Positions 16,225 through 25,259 of a stretch of DNA of 64,000 bases are shown in pieces. The notes under the pieces are model-generated. The model was not told where the DNA came from. It saw only the letters and a program-made list of their open reading frames with translations, and searched no databases. Origin of the DNA: JAYPWI01 sp038135065 (GTDB taxonomy: Bacteria > Actinomycetota > Acidimicrobiia > Acidimicrobiales > Poriferisodalaceae); NCBI GenBank assembly GCA_038135065.1, contig JAYPWI010000011.1:36263-100262 (forward strand). The letters run 5' to 3'. The stretch's first letter is position 1. Each line of letters begins with the position of its first letter. The translations under genes and the position numbers were made by a program.

Positions 16225-18143
16225 TGAGTCACCAGAGCGACCTCATCGCCACCGACATCGATGCGTACCTCGCCCAGCACGAGGCCAAGGACCTTCTCCG
16301 CCTCCTGACCTGCGGATCGGTCGACGACGGCAAGTCGACCCTCATCGGTCGCCTTCTTCACGACTCGAAGATGATCTACGAAGACCACTTGGCGGCCATC
16401 GAAGCCGAGTCCACCACGGTGGGTCACGCTGGGGACCGAGTCGACCTTGCGCTGCTCATGGATGGCCTGAAGTCCGAGCGGGAGCAGGGCATCACCATCG
16501 ATGTGGCCTACCGGTATTTCTCGACCGCTCGGCGCAAGTTCATCATCGCCGACACCCCCGGTCACGAGCAGTACACCCGGAACATGGTCACTGGAGCGTC
16601 GACCTGCCAGTTGGCGATCATCCTGATCGATGCCCGCCACGGAGTTCTCGCTCAAACGAAGCGCCACAGCTACATCGCAAGCCTCTTGGGCATCCGCCAC
16701 GTGGTCGTCGCCGTCAACAAAATGGATCTCGTCGACTGGAGCCGGGACCGCTTCGACGCCATCTGCGCCGAGTACCGCGACTTTGCCAAAGGACTGGAGA
16801 TCGTCGATCCCTACTTCCTCCCGATGTCGGCACTGCTCGGTGACAATGTCGTGGACCCCTCTCCGAGCCTCCCGTGGTTCGAAGGTCCCACCCTGATGGA
16901 GCACCTCGAGACGGTCGACGTGAGCGAAGGGGTAGACGTCGAGCACCTTCGTCTGCCCGTTCAGGCGGTGATCCGACCCGATCTCGACTTCCGGGGATTC
17001 GCCGGAACAATCGCGAGTGGCATCCTCAGGCCGGGGGACGAAGTGGCCAGCCTCCCCTCAGGGGTGACGTCGGTCGTGGACCGCATCGTCACCTTCGACG
17101 GCGATCTGGACGTGGCGGGTCCTGGGCAGGCCGTCACGGTCACCCTCGCCGACGAGATCGACGTGTCGCGGGGTGACCTGCTCGTGCGCCCTGGGGAGGA
17201 ACCCCTCCGGGCCCACGACGTCGACGCCATGATCGTGTGGATGGCCGAGGCCGACCTCGAACCGGGCCGCCAATACCTCATGATGGGCTCGAACGGGGTG
17301 TCGAGTGCTGCCGTCACTGCGATTCGGCACCGGGTGGACATCAACACCCTGACCGAGGAACGGGCCGACACGCTCGGCTTGAACGACATCGCTCGCTGCT
17401 CGGTCAGCAGTGACCGAGCGTTGCTCTTCGATCCCTACGACGTGAGCCGGGCCACTGGTTCGTTCATCCTGGTCGACCGCATGTCCAACGCCACGGTGGC
17501 GGCCGGGATGATCGTCGGGTCGTCCACATCGTGGGATACCCCCCCAGAGCAGACGCTGGTTCGCCAGGTGTCGGGGATCTCCGATCAGGAACGGTCCATT
17601 CGGTTCGGTCAACAGCCCGTCACCGTGCTCCTGACCGGCCTGACGGCGGCCGGGAAGTCGACGATCGCCACCGCCCTGGAACGGGAGCTGTTCGACCGGG
17701 GCAAGGTCTCCATCCGTCTCGACGGGGAGAACATTCGCATGGGGATCAGCCGAGACCTCGGCTTCAGCGCTCAGGAGCGCTCCGAGAACCTCCGTCGAGT
17801 CAGCGAGGTGGCCCGCTTGGCCAACAACCAGGGCATCATGGCCATCGCCGCGCTGGTCGCACCCAAGGCCGATGTCCGAGAGCGGGCCAGGGAGTTGGTC
17901 GGTCCCGAACGGTTCGTCGAAGTCTTCGTCGACACACCACTCGAGGTGTGCAAGCAGCGTGATCCCAACGGCCTGTACCAAGCCGCCGAGCGGGGTGACA
18001 TTCCCCAGTTCCCGGGGGTGTCAGCGACCTACGATCGACCCGTCGATGCGGACTTGACGGTGGACACCTCCACTCAGACAGTGCAGGAGTGCGTTGGCGC
18101 GATCCTGCGCCTCCTGGGCAGTCGGGGCTTCCTTCGGGGTTGA
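16224..18143 (+). CDS. cysNC: CysN-CysC fusion: sulfate adenylyltransferase GTPase subunit and APS kinase
   Basis: The 639-aa protein joins two enzymes. Residues 1-440 are the EF-Tu-like GTPase CysN: P-loop 'GSVDDGKST' (31-39), 'EREQGITIDVAYRYF', 'DTPGHEQYTRNM' and 'VNKMD'. Residues from about 465 on are APS kinase: Walker A 'GLTAAGKST' (near 472), 'DGENIRMGI', 'ERSENLRRVSEVA' and 'DTPLEVCKQRDPNGLY'. CysN drives APS synthesis with GTP and CysC phosphorylates APS to PAPS. All nucleotide-binding residues look intact, so both halves should be active. The gene is followed 3 bases later by a separate cysC. Confidence 0.95.
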   Translation: MSHQSDLIATDIDAYLAQHEAKDLLRLLTCGSVDDGKSTLIGRLLHDSKMIYEDHLAAIEAESTTVGHAGDRVDLALLMDGLKSEREQGITIDVAYRYFSTARRKFIIADTPGHEQYTRNMVTGASTCQLAIILIDARHGVLAQTKRHSYIASLLGIRHVVVAVNKMDLVDWSRDRFDAICAEYRDFAKGLEIVDPYFLPMSALLGDNVVDPSPSLPWFEGPTLMEHLETVDVSEGVDVEHLRLPVQAVIRPDLDFRGFAGTIASGILRPGDEVASLPSGVTSVVDRIVTFDGDLDVAGPGQAVTVTLADEIDVSRGDLLVRPGEEPLRAHDVDAMIVWMAEADLEPGRQYLMMGSNGVSSAAVTAIRHRVDINTLTEERADTLGLNDIARCSVSSDRALLFDPYDVSRATGSFILVDRMSNATVAAGMIVGSSTSWDTPPEQTLVRQVSGISDQERSIRFGQQPVTVLLTGLTAAGKSTIATALERELFDRGKVSIRLDGENIRMGISRDLGFSAQERSENLRRVSEVARLANNQGIMAIAALVAPKADVRERARELVGPERFVEVFVDTPLEVCKQRDPNGLYQAAERGDIPQFPGVSATYDRPVDADLTVDTSTQTVQECVGAILRLLGSRGFLRG

Positions 18144-18145
18144 CG

Positions 18146-18784
18146 ATGGGTGATCCCGTGACCGCCTCCGGCGCGCCGGTGGCCACCAATATCGTCCGGG
18201 CGGAGGGTCACGTCGACGGTGCCCGGCGCGAGGCCAACCTGGGGCACTCGTCCTGCACGGTGTGGTTCACCGGGTTGTCAGGATCCGGTAAGTCGACGCT
18301 CGCCTTTGCCGTGGAGGAGGCCCTGGTCGACCGTGGGGTCGCGGCTTATGTGCTGGACGGAGACAATGTTCGCTTCGGACTGAACAGCGACCTCGGATTC
18401 AGCCCCGAAGACCGTACAGAGAACATCCGGCGGATCGGTGAGGTGTGCCGCCTCTTCCAGGATGCCGGCCTCGTCGTGCTCACCGCCTTCATCTCGCCGT
18501 ACCGGGCGGACCGGGAGTCGGTGCGGGCCCTGCATCCGGTCGGTCGGTTTCTCGAGGTCTACGTCGACACCCCACTCGAGGTGTGCGAATCCCGAGACCC
18601 CAAAGGGCTCTACGTCAAAGCCAGAGCGGGCGAGATTCCCGATTTCAGTGGTGTGTCAGCTCCCTATGAGCCGCCTGAAGCCCCCGACGTCGTCATCGAT
18701 ACGTCGGAATCTCTCCAAGGGTGCGTCGCCAAAGTCCTCGATGCCCTCATTGGTTCGACTGTGCTGCCGTCGCCCGAGCGGTAG
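18146..18784 (+). CDS. cysC: Adenylylsulfate kinase CysC (stand-alone)
   Basis: The 212-aa APS kinase has Walker A 'GLSGSGKST' (43-51), 'LDGDNVRFGLNSDLGFS', 'DRTENIRRIGEVCRLF' and 'FISPYRADRESVR'. It phosphorylates APS to PAPS. It duplicates the activity of the C-terminal half of the upstream fusion protein but is clearly diverged from it; it has the canonical 'GLSGSGKST' and 'FISPYR', whereas the fused copy has 'GLTAAGKST' and 'LVAPKA'. It begins 3 nt after cysNC. A doubled kinase dose, with no PAPS reductase here, suggests PAPS as a product for sulfation. Confidence 0.95.
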   Translation: MGDPVTASGAPVATNIVRAEGHVDGARREANLGHSSCTVWFTGLSGSGKSTLAFAVEEALVDRGVAAYVLDGDNVRFGLNSDLGFSPEDRTENIRRIGEVCRLFQDAGLVVLTAFISPYRADRESVRALHPVGRFLEVYVDTPLEVCESRDPKGLYVKARAGEIPDFSGVSAPYEPPEAPDVVIDTSESLQGCVAKVLDALIGSTVLPSPER

Positions 18785-18833
18785 TCTCGTCAGGGACCCT
18801 TGGCCGGGTCGAGCGATGTTTGGGGGAGCCACC

Positions 18834-20561
18834 ATGGCCGAACATGAACTAGTCATCCGGGGCGGGACCGTGGTCGACGGTAGCGGTCGACCTTCTCGGG
18901 TCGCCGACGTCGCCGTGTCGGGCGGGGTCGTTACGGAGGTGGGTCGGGTCGACGGGCGCGGCCAGCGCGAGATCGACGCTGACGGGCACCTGGTATTTCC
19001 GGGTTTCGTCGACATCCATACCCACTACGACGGTCAAGCCACCTGGGACCAGCAACTCGCGCCGTCGAGTTGGCACGGAGTGACCACCGTGGTCGCAGGG
19101 AACTGCGGGGTCGGCTTCGCGCCGGTCGTTCCAGAGAACCACGAGCGACTCATCCAGCTCATGGAGGGGGTCGAGGACATCCCCGGTGTAGCCCTGCATG
19201 AGGGTCTCTCCTGGAACTGGCAGACCTTCGGCGAGTACCTCGACGAGATCGATCGCCTGCCTCGCGACATCGACTTCGCCACCCACCTTCCCCACGGGGC
19301 TCTGCGGCTGCATGTCATGGGTGAGCGAGGGGCGGCTCGGGAGCCAGCCACCCCCGACGACATCGCCGCCATGGCGATCATCGCCGAGCAGGCGGCCCGT
19401 GATGGGGCTATCGGGTTCAGCACCAGCCGGACCCTCAACCACCGGAGCAGTCTGGGCGAGCTCACCCCCAGCCTCACCGCAGAGGCTGACGAGCTGATCG
19501 GTATCGCCAAGGGGCTGGCCCGTGGGGGTCAGGGTGTGCTGCAGGTGGTCAGCGACTTCATCGAGGTGGACGGCGAGTTCGAGATGCTGCAGCGGATGGC
19601 CGCCGAATCGGGACTTCCTCTCTCGATCTCCGTCGTGCAGAGCAATAGTGAGCCAGCGAAGTGGAGAGAGCTCCTCGACCGCTGCCTGGAGGCCCAGGCA
19701 GCGGGCGTGACGATGCGGGGTCAGGTCGGCACGCGGGCTGTGGGGTTGCTGATGGGTCACCTCGGCACGCTGAGTCCATTCATGGGTTCCGCGCTCTATC
19801 GGGAACTTGCCGATCTGGCACATGCAGAGCGGATGGTCCGCATGGCGCAGCCAGAGGTGAAGGCGACCATCTTGGAGGAACTCGCGGTACGCCGGGGAAC
19901 CGCCGTGCTCGGGGAGGGGATGACCGGACGCTTCCAGTTCATGTACCCCCTCGGTGATCCACCCGATTACGAGCCCGACCCGGCCTCCTCCGTCGGCAAC
20001 GTGGCCCGCAGCCTGGGGCGAGAGCCGGCCGAGTACGCCTACGACCTACTGCTCGAGGGCGACGGCCGCTCCTTCTTCTACATGCCGCTGCTCAACTATC
20101 GGGGCGGCAACCTCGATGTGGTGCGGGAGCAACTGCTCCATCCGGCGGCCGTTCCCGGGCTCAGCGACGGAGGGGCCCACGTCGGAACGATCTGCGACGT
20201 CAGCTTCCCTTCGACCCTCCTGCAGTACTGGGGGCGCGACCGAAGCGACGGGCGCATCCCTGTCGAGACCCTCGTGCACAAGCAGAGCAGGGCCACGGCC
20301 GAGACGGTGGGCCTGTTGGATCGTGGGCTGATCGCACCCGGCTACAAGGCTGATCTGAACGTGCTGGATTTCGGCGCGATGAAGCTTCGTGCTCCCGAGA
20401 TGCACTACGACCTCCCCGCCGGAGGCCGTCGCTTGCTGCAACGGGTCGAGGGGTACCGCCACACCTTCGTCAACGGCGTGGAGGTCGTCGCCGACGGCAC
20501 ATCGACAGGTGAGACGCCCGGCGCTCTCGTCCGGGGACAGCGTTCCGCTCCCATTGGCTGA
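18834..20561 (+). CDS. N-acyl-D-amino-acid deacylase-like amidohydrolase
   Basis: The 575-aa protein is an amidohydrolase_3 family member. Its N-terminal beta-sandwich starts 'LVIRGGTVVDGSGRPS'. The metal site carries 'FVDIHTHYDGQ' (HxH near residue 65), 'TTVVAGNCGVGFAP' (Cys ligand as in D-aminoacylase), two central His strands ('LPHGALRLHVMG') and 'LSDGGAHVG' (Asp, near 448). The C-terminus returns to the sandwich with 'TFVNGVEVVADG'. These zinc enzymes hydrolyse N-acyl-D-amino acids, dihydropyrimidine-like rings or related amides. ATG 18834 follows a GGGGGAG SD. It is monocistronic or heads the MFS gene downstream. Confidence 0.88.
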   Translation: MAEHELVIRGGTVVDGSGRPSRVADVAVSGGVVTEVGRVDGRGQREIDADGHLVFPGFVDIHTHYDGQATWDQQLAPSSWHGVTTVVAGNCGVGFAPVVPENHERLIQLMEGVEDIPGVALHEGLSWNWQTFGEYLDEIDRLPRDIDFATHLPHGALRLHVMGERGAAREPATPDDIAAMAIIAEQAARDGAIGFSTSRTLNHRSSLGELTPSLTAEADELIGIAKGLARGGQGVLQVVSDFIEVDGEFEMLQRMAAESGLPLSISVVQSNSEPAKWRELLDRCLEAQAAGVTMRGQVGTRAVGLLMGHLGTLSPFMGSALYRELADLAHAERMVRMAQPEVKATILEELAVRRGTAVLGEGMTGRFQFMYPLGDPPDYEPDPASSVGNVARSLGREPAEYAYDLLLEGDGRSFFYMPLLNYRGGNLDVVREQLLHPAAVPGLSDGGAHVGTICDVSFPSTLLQYWGRDRSDGRIPVETLVHKQSRATAETVGLLDRGLIAPGYKADLNVLDFGAMKLRAPEMHYDLPAGGRRLLQRVEGYRHTFVNGVEVVADGTSTGETPGALVRGQRSAPIG

Positions 20562-20610
20562 CATCGTCGCCGTGACCATGCGGCGGTTGTCCGAATGACA
20601 ACCTGCTGAG

Positions 20611-22086
20611 GTGGACGAATCCGTCGTTGCCCGCACCGGGCCTTCGGTCTTCGCTGTGGCGCCCGCCATCGTCGAGGACACCGGGGCCTCGGAACCTCCA
20701 TCGGGCCTGAGCGAGGCGGCCAGCGCTGCCGTTTCGCGGCGTGCTTACCTGGCGCTGGCTACGGGGTCATTGGCCTTCGTCCTGGGGACCATCAACGTCA
20801 CGGTGACCAATGTGGCGTTCACCGACATCCGAGCCTCGTTCGACGGGGTGTCCCCGTCGGTAACAGGGTGGATTCTGACTGGCTATTCCCTGGCCTTTGC
20901 CGCAACCATGCTGGTGGGCGGACGCCTGGCCGACCGTTATGGCCGACTCCTGGTCTTCCGGCTCGGACTCACCGGGTTGTTGGTCAGCAGCCTTCTGGCC
21001 GGTCTCGCCCCGGGCATCGGGTTCCTGCTGGTGGCCAGGAGCCTCCAGGGAATGTGCGGCGCACTGACGGTGCCTGCCTCGCTGGCCCTCGTGCTGGACC
21101 AGTTCCCACCGGCGCGGCGAGCCAGTGTGATCGGGATCTGGGCTGCCGCGGGCATGGTGGCGTCAGGCCTCGCCCCCGGGTTGGCCGCCTTCGTGCTGGA
21201 AGTCGGGTCCTGGCGATGGATCTACCTGGTGCTCGTCCCGATCGCCGGCCTGGGACTCGCTGGCTCTGCTCGGTACATGACCGAGACGGTGCAGCGTGAT
21301 CTCTCGCGGCCGCTGGATCTGCTCGGCATGTCGATGGGCTCGGGGGCCGTATTTCTGATCGTGCTCGCCACCCTGCAGAGTCCGGTCTGGGGCTGGAGTT
21401 CGCCCAACACCCTCGGCTGCTTCGCGGCTGCCGGGGTCCTCCTGCCCCTGTTCGTGTGGCGGTCAGGGCGGCACCCCGAGCCGCTGTTCGATCCGCGCCT
21501 GTTCAGGGTGCGAAGCTTCGCCGTGGCCAACGTGGCCGTCGGTCTGGCGATGGTGAATGCCTTCACCAGTTGGTACCTGTGGCCCCAGTTCCTGCGAGAG
21601 GTCTGGGGATTCGGGAACCTGGCGGTGGGCCTGGCCTTCACCCCGTCGCCGATCGTGTCCGCCGCGGTCGCCGTCGTCGGCGGGCGCTGGGCTGATCGCC
21701 ATGGCTTCAGGGGTCTGCTGACGGGGGCGGCCGCCCTGGCCACCGCGGGCAACCTCTGGATGTGGTTGTTCCTCGACGAGCGGGTGGCGTTTTGGTTCGC
21801 ATTCTTCCCACCGACCGTGTTGTTTGGTCTGGGAATGGGCGTGCTCGCCAGTCAGCTCAACAGCGCCGCCCTGCGTGATGTGCCGGCAGGGTCGATCGCC
21901 ACAGCGAACGGGGTGCACCAGTCCCTCCGCTACGCCATCGGGGGAACCGGTGTTGCCATCGCCATCGCGGTGCTCAACGACGCCCACGAGGTCTGGCGCT
22001 ACGACGCCTTGTGGTTCGGCCTGGGCTGCTCGCAGATCCTCGTCGTACCGCTGTTCTTCTTCGCCTACCCCCGCGGTCGGTCCTGA
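20611..22086 (+). CDS. MFS transporter, DHA2-type drug/solute exporter
   Basis: The 491-aa protein has about 14 hydrophobic segments, the DHA2 (14-TMS) length, with 'FVLGTINVTVTNVAFTDI' in segment 1, the loop 'GGRLADRYGRLLVFRLG' and motif C-like 'GLAPGLAAFVLEVGSWRWIYLV' (domain mark) in segment 5-6. These carriers export drugs, detergents or own metabolites by proton antiport. A 45-residue hydrophilic N-terminus precedes segment 1. GTG is the start. It lies between an amidohydrolase and another MFS gene, and the substrate is unknown. Confidence 0.88.
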   Translation: MDESVVARTGPSVFAVAPAIVEDTGASEPPSGLSEAASAAVSRRAYLALATGSLAFVLGTINVTVTNVAFTDIRASFDGVSPSVTGWILTGYSLAFAATMLVGGRLADRYGRLLVFRLGLTGLLVSSLLAGLAPGIGFLLVARSLQGMCGALTVPASLALVLDQFPPARRASVIGIWAAAGMVASGLAPGLAAFVLEVGSWRWIYLVLVPIAGLGLAGSARYMTETVQRDLSRPLDLLGMSMGSGAVFLIVLATLQSPVWGWSSPNTLGCFAAAGVLLPLFVWRSGRHPEPLFDPRLFRVRSFAVANVAVGLAMVNAFTSWYLWPQFLREVWGFGNLAVGLAFTPSPIVSAAVAVVGGRWADRHGFRGLLTGAAALATAGNLWMWLFLDERVAFWFAFFPPTVLFGLGMGVLASQLNSAALRDVPAGSIATANGVHQSLRYAIGGTGVAIAIAVLNDAHEVWRYDALWFGLGCSQILVVPLFFFAYPRGRS

Positions 22087-22135
22087 GTGACAGGGCGGGT
22101 CGCTGCTTCCCGATGTGTGGAGCGGCGATGAGGTG

Positions 22136-22141
22136 TACCGT
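22136..22141 (+). promoter_or_regulatory. -10 element TACCGT (leaderless start at 22150)
   Basis: TACCGT ends 8 nt before the ATG at 22150. Confidence 0.5.
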
Positions 22142-22149
22142 TCTCGGCG

Positions 22150-23538
22150 ATGGGGAGGGAACGAGCGCTCGGGGACAGCTACGGTCTCGTCACGTCGGTC
22201 ATCCCTCTCGCCGAGGGGCCGTTGCCAGGCGTCGAAGAGACACTCCACGACTCTCCTCGGGCCTGGCTGGTGGTTCTCGGTGCCGCAGTAGCGAACGGCG
22301 TGGCCTTCGGAACGTTGTACACGTTCGGCGCATTCGTCACTTCCATGGGCAAGGAGTTCGATTCGGACCTGGGTCCCACTCTGCTGGTGTTCGGGATCAC
22401 GATGTTCCTGTTCTTCGGCACCGGAGCCCTGTCGGGCCGCTGGTCGGATTCCTATGGCCCCAGGCCCCTGGTGCTCGTCGGTGGCGCGCTGTTCTGCTCG
22501 GGCCTCTACCTCACCAGCTACGTCAACGCGATCTGGCAGGCCTACGTGGTGTACGGCATCGGCGTGGGGTTCGGCGGTGGGGTGTTCAGCGGGCCCCTGT
22601 TCGCCACTTGCGCTGCGTGGTTCCGGCGTAAGCGGGCCCAAGCCCAGGGTTGGGCGGCCACCGGTCCCGGACTGGGCACCATGCTCCTCGTTCCCTTTGC
22701 CGATCGACTCATCGACACCTACGAATGGCGTCAGGCCTATCGAATCCTGGCCATGGTGGCAGCGGTGGCGTTCGTCGTTGCCCTGGCCCTGATCCGCCGG
22801 TCACCCCCGGCCCCGACGGGTGATCCGCGCGAGCACGTACGACGGGTCATTCGCAGCGCCGCCTTCCAGCGGTTGACCTTCTCGAGTTGTTGCATGTCGG
22901 TGGCCCTCATCGGAGCCTTTGCTCTGGTCATCCCGTTTGCCGTGTCGTCGGGCCTGGACACCGCATCGGCCGCTCAGCTCTTCTCTGCCATCGGTGCATC
23001 CAGCATCATCGGGCGTGTCGTGCTGACCAGCTTGGCCGGACGCCTCGGCACCATCCGCCTCCTCCAGCTGTGTTTCACCACCCAACCCATCGCCTATCTG
23101 CTGTGGATCGTGGCCGGTTCTGACTTCAGGCTCTTGCTGGCCTTCGCTGTGCTTCTCGGCGTGTCCTACGGCGGGTTCGTGGCCCTGCTGGGTGACGCCA
23201 CCGCTCACCTGTTCGGCTTGGTGGGAATCGGGCGAGTCATGGGCCTCGTCTACATGGCCAGTGGCGTTGGCAGCCTGATCGGGCCCCCGCTCGGAGGGTT
23301 CCTGGCCGACACCGCTGGCCGGACGGTGCCCCTCGTGGTCATCCTCTCGGTCACCGTGGTGGGGGTCATCACCCTCGCCGGATTGGGGACCGAGCCCGCA
23401 GATCTCAGGGACCCGGATCCGCGCGGGGCTGCCCGACAGTTGGGTGCTGGTGCGCCGGTTCCACACATTCTCCTCCGACCAGTCGAGGGCGGCCCGCTGT
23501 CCGAGCGCTCGCCTGTGGTAGAGAGCGCACCTCGCTGA
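22150..23538 (+). CDS. MFS transporter, monocarboxylate-type
   Basis: The 462-aa protein has 12 membrane segments, the first beginning 'RAWLVVLGAAVANGVAFGTLY', with the MFS loop 'GALSGRWSDSYGPRPLVLVG' and a Trp-x-R-R-K motif ('AAWFRRKRAQAQGWAATGPG', domain mark) after segment 4. The layout matches the MCT/oxalate-formate branch and resembles the carrier at 13242. A long polar C-terminal tail of about 50 residues follows the last segment. It lies upstream of the P450 gene by 51 nt, but that gene has its own -10 box. Confidence 0.88.
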   Translation: MGRERALGDSYGLVTSVIPLAEGPLPGVEETLHDSPRAWLVVLGAAVANGVAFGTLYTFGAFVTSMGKEFDSDLGPTLLVFGITMFLFFGTGALSGRWSDSYGPRPLVLVGGALFCSGLYLTSYVNAIWQAYVVYGIGVGFGGGVFSGPLFATCAAWFRRKRAQAQGWAATGPGLGTMLLVPFADRLIDTYEWRQAYRILAMVAAVAFVVALALIRRSPPAPTGDPREHVRRVIRSAAFQRLTFSSCCMSVALIGAFALVIPFAVSSGLDTASAAQLFSAIGASSIIGRVVLTSLAGRLGTIRLLQLCFTTQPIAYLLWIVAGSDFRLLLAFAVLLGVSYGGFVALLGDATAHLFGLVGIGRVMGLVYMASGVGSLIGPPLGGFLADTAGRTVPLVVILSVTVVGVITLAGLGTEPADLRDPDPRGAARQLGAGAPVPHILLRPVEGGPLSERSPVVESAPR

Positions 23539-23576
23539 CCCGAGCACTCAGCCAGACGAGCCCGTCGTCGGATTGC

Positions 23577-23582
23577 TACCGT
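23577..23582 (+). promoter_or_regulatory. -10 element TACCGT (leaderless start at 23590)
   Basis: TACCGT ends 7 nt before the GTG at 23590 and supports that start for the P450 gene. Confidence 0.5.
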
Positions 23583-23589
23583 CCCAGTC

Positions 23590-24641
23590 GTGACCGGATC
23601 GCGCTCGGTGGACTACGACCACCATGCCCCTTTGTCCGACGACGAGCGCCTGGCACTCTTCGCCGAGCTCCGGAGGTGCCCGGTCGCCCACAGCCCGCGT
23701 CACGGCGGCTTCCACGTCGTGTCCCGGTACGACGACGTCGTTGCCGTGCTCCGGGACCCCGAGACCTTCAGNNNNNNNNNNCCGGATCTCACGGCCGGGG
23801 TGCGCACCGTGTCCCTCGAGCAGGATCCGCCCGAGCACACGGCGACCCGACGGCTGTACGCCGAGATGTTGAGTCGGCCCAACATCGACAGAGCGAGCGA
23901 CGACATTCGGGCCCTGGCGCGGCGCTACGTGGAGGATCTGGCGTTCCGGGGAGGCGACTTCGTCACCGAGGTCGCTCATCGGGTGCCAGTCGAGGCCATC
24001 GCCGTCATGGTCGGATTCTCGGGCTCGACAGTCGAGCGGGTGCGGTACCTGACCGAGCAACTCTGGGCTCGGTTGACGGGTGACACAGCACGGGTGGACA
24101 GCCAGGCACCGCCCCTCAGCTCGATATTCCTCAAGGAGCTCGAGTGGCGTCGTCGTGAACCCCGCGACGATTTCTTGACCCGTCTGACCCGTCTGACGCG
24201 CCAAGACCTCGATGGGCAGCCCGTGACCGACCGTTTCCTGATCGGGTTTCTCACGGGGGCCATGGTGGCAGGGCACGANNNNNNNNNNTGCAGAGCTTCG
24301 TCCGCACAGCGGTGACCGACACCGAGATCGGGGGTTGCCCGGCTTCGGCCGGAGAGCGCGTGATGGTGGTCTATGGAGCGGCCAATCACGATCCGGACCG
24401 ATGGGACTCACCGGAGGAGTTCGACCCTGAGCGGGCCGCGCAGGGGCACCTGGGGTTCGGGTGGGGGATCCACCGATGTGTGGGCGCCGTCTTCGCCAAA
24501 ACAGAACTGACGATCCTCTTCGAGGAGTTGCTGAAGTACCGGATCGAACCCGCGGGGACAGCGGTCGAAGGGGCGCCGGCGAGTGGGGGCGCCTTCCTCG
24601 GGATGGCTGCGCTCCCGGTCAGGCTGATCCCCCGAGCATGA
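23590..24641 (+). CDS. Cytochrome P450 (interrupted by two assembly gaps)
   Basis: Two pieces of one P450 are present. The N-terminal part (to 24278) has 'VVSRYDDVVAVLRDPETF', 'LEQDPPEHTATRRLY' (helix C) and reaches helix I at 'GAMVAGH'. The C-terminal part resumes at 'QSFVRTAVTDTEIGG' and contains the haem loop 'FGWGIHRCVGAVFAK' with the Cys thiolate ligand. The acid-alcohol pair of helix I and the whole ExxR helix are missing, so about 120 nt were lost at the second gap, which the ten Ns greatly understate. The frame differs across that gap for this reason. No ferredoxin or reductase gene lies nearby. The real gene is probably intact, about 390 aa. Confidence 0.88.
23772..23781. other. Scaffold gap of 10 N inside the P450 gene
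   Basis: The flanks share no repeat. The frame is kept across the ten Ns, so either the gap length or its remainder by three is right. Confidence 0.95.
24279..24288. other. Scaffold gap of 10 N hiding about 120 nt of the P450 gene
   Basis: The sequence jumps from the helix I motif AGH to the residues after the ExxR helix. By comparison with the P450 family roughly 40 codons are absent. Confidence 0.85.
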
Positions 24642-24674
24642 TCGGGAGGTGGGCCAGCGGTGCGTCAGTCCGGC

Positions 24675-25259
24675 TCAGAGAAAAACTGTGAGGTTTTTCG
24701 CCAGCAGCACGTTCTGGTCGAGGGTGACGTCCCGCCGCACCAGCTCCCAGCCCAGCGCAGTATCAACGCGCCGCAGGGTGTCGGTTCGCTTGCCGATGAA
24801 GAAGTACTCCTCGTACTCCACCCTGTTCTGATAAACGAGAAAGCGGCACCGGGCCTCCACCTGTTGGGCGTTCTCCGGTGACGGCGACACCGCTGCGATC
24901 CGCACGTTGCTGGTCATGTGGGTCACCCGGCTGAGGGGCTCCTCGGCCCAATGGAGCCCCGTCCTGATCTGCTCCACCCGCTTGGAGAGCGTCCACTTGT
25001 CGTCCTCGAACCAGTGCATGTCGCGACCCTCGCGGGTGCGTTCCCGTTCTCGGTGGCTTCCGGCAACGACGTTTCGCTGCATGGGGACGAAATAGACGAT
25101 GTCGTCGGCGAGGAACTCGAGCCATTCTTCGAAGCGTCGCTCGTCCAACAATTCGGCTTCCATCGATAGTACGTCTGCGATCTCGGCCTGAAGGAGGAGC
25201 AGGGCAGGGGACCGCCGGACGGGCCCCTGTCGTCCGCTCTGGTCGTCTGGGCTGGTCAT
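24675..25259 (-). CDS. Ring-hydroxylating dioxygenase beta subunit
   Basis: The 194-aa protein has the NTF2-like fold of the small subunit of Rieske dioxygenases. 'AELLDERRFEEWLEFLADDIVYFVPM' (domain mark), 'FEDDKWTLSKRVEQIRTGLHWAEEPLSRVTHM' and 'RCRFLVYQNRVEYEEYFFIGKRTDTLRR' are the usual beta-subunit segments (BphA2/TodC2-like). It has structural rather than catalytic function in the alpha3beta3 enzyme. Its ATG overlaps the stop of the SDR gene upstream in the operon by 4 nt. The alpha subunit is the third gene of the same unit. Confidence 0.92.
   Translation of the reverse strand: MTSPDDQSGRQGPVRRSPALLLLQAEIADVLSMEAELLDERRFEEWLEFLADDIVYFVPMQRNVVAGSHRERERTREGRDMHWFEDDKWTLSKRVEQIRTGLHWAEEPLSRVTHMTSNVRIAAVSPSPENAQQVEARCRFLVYQNRVEYEEYFFIGKRTDTLRRVDTALGWELVRRDVTLDQNVLLAKNLTVFL

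Noticed and set aside
18785..18833. Extension of the D-aminoacylase gene upstream to 18438
   Set aside because: That frame overlaps cysC, which has a full set of APS kinase motifs. ATG 18834 has an SD and begins with a family-typical LVIRGGTVVDG.
20611..23538. Two MFS genes next to a P450 as a secondary-metabolite or antibiotic cluster
   Set aside because: No PKS, NRPS, terpene synthase or regulator is present, and the surrounding genes are catabolic.
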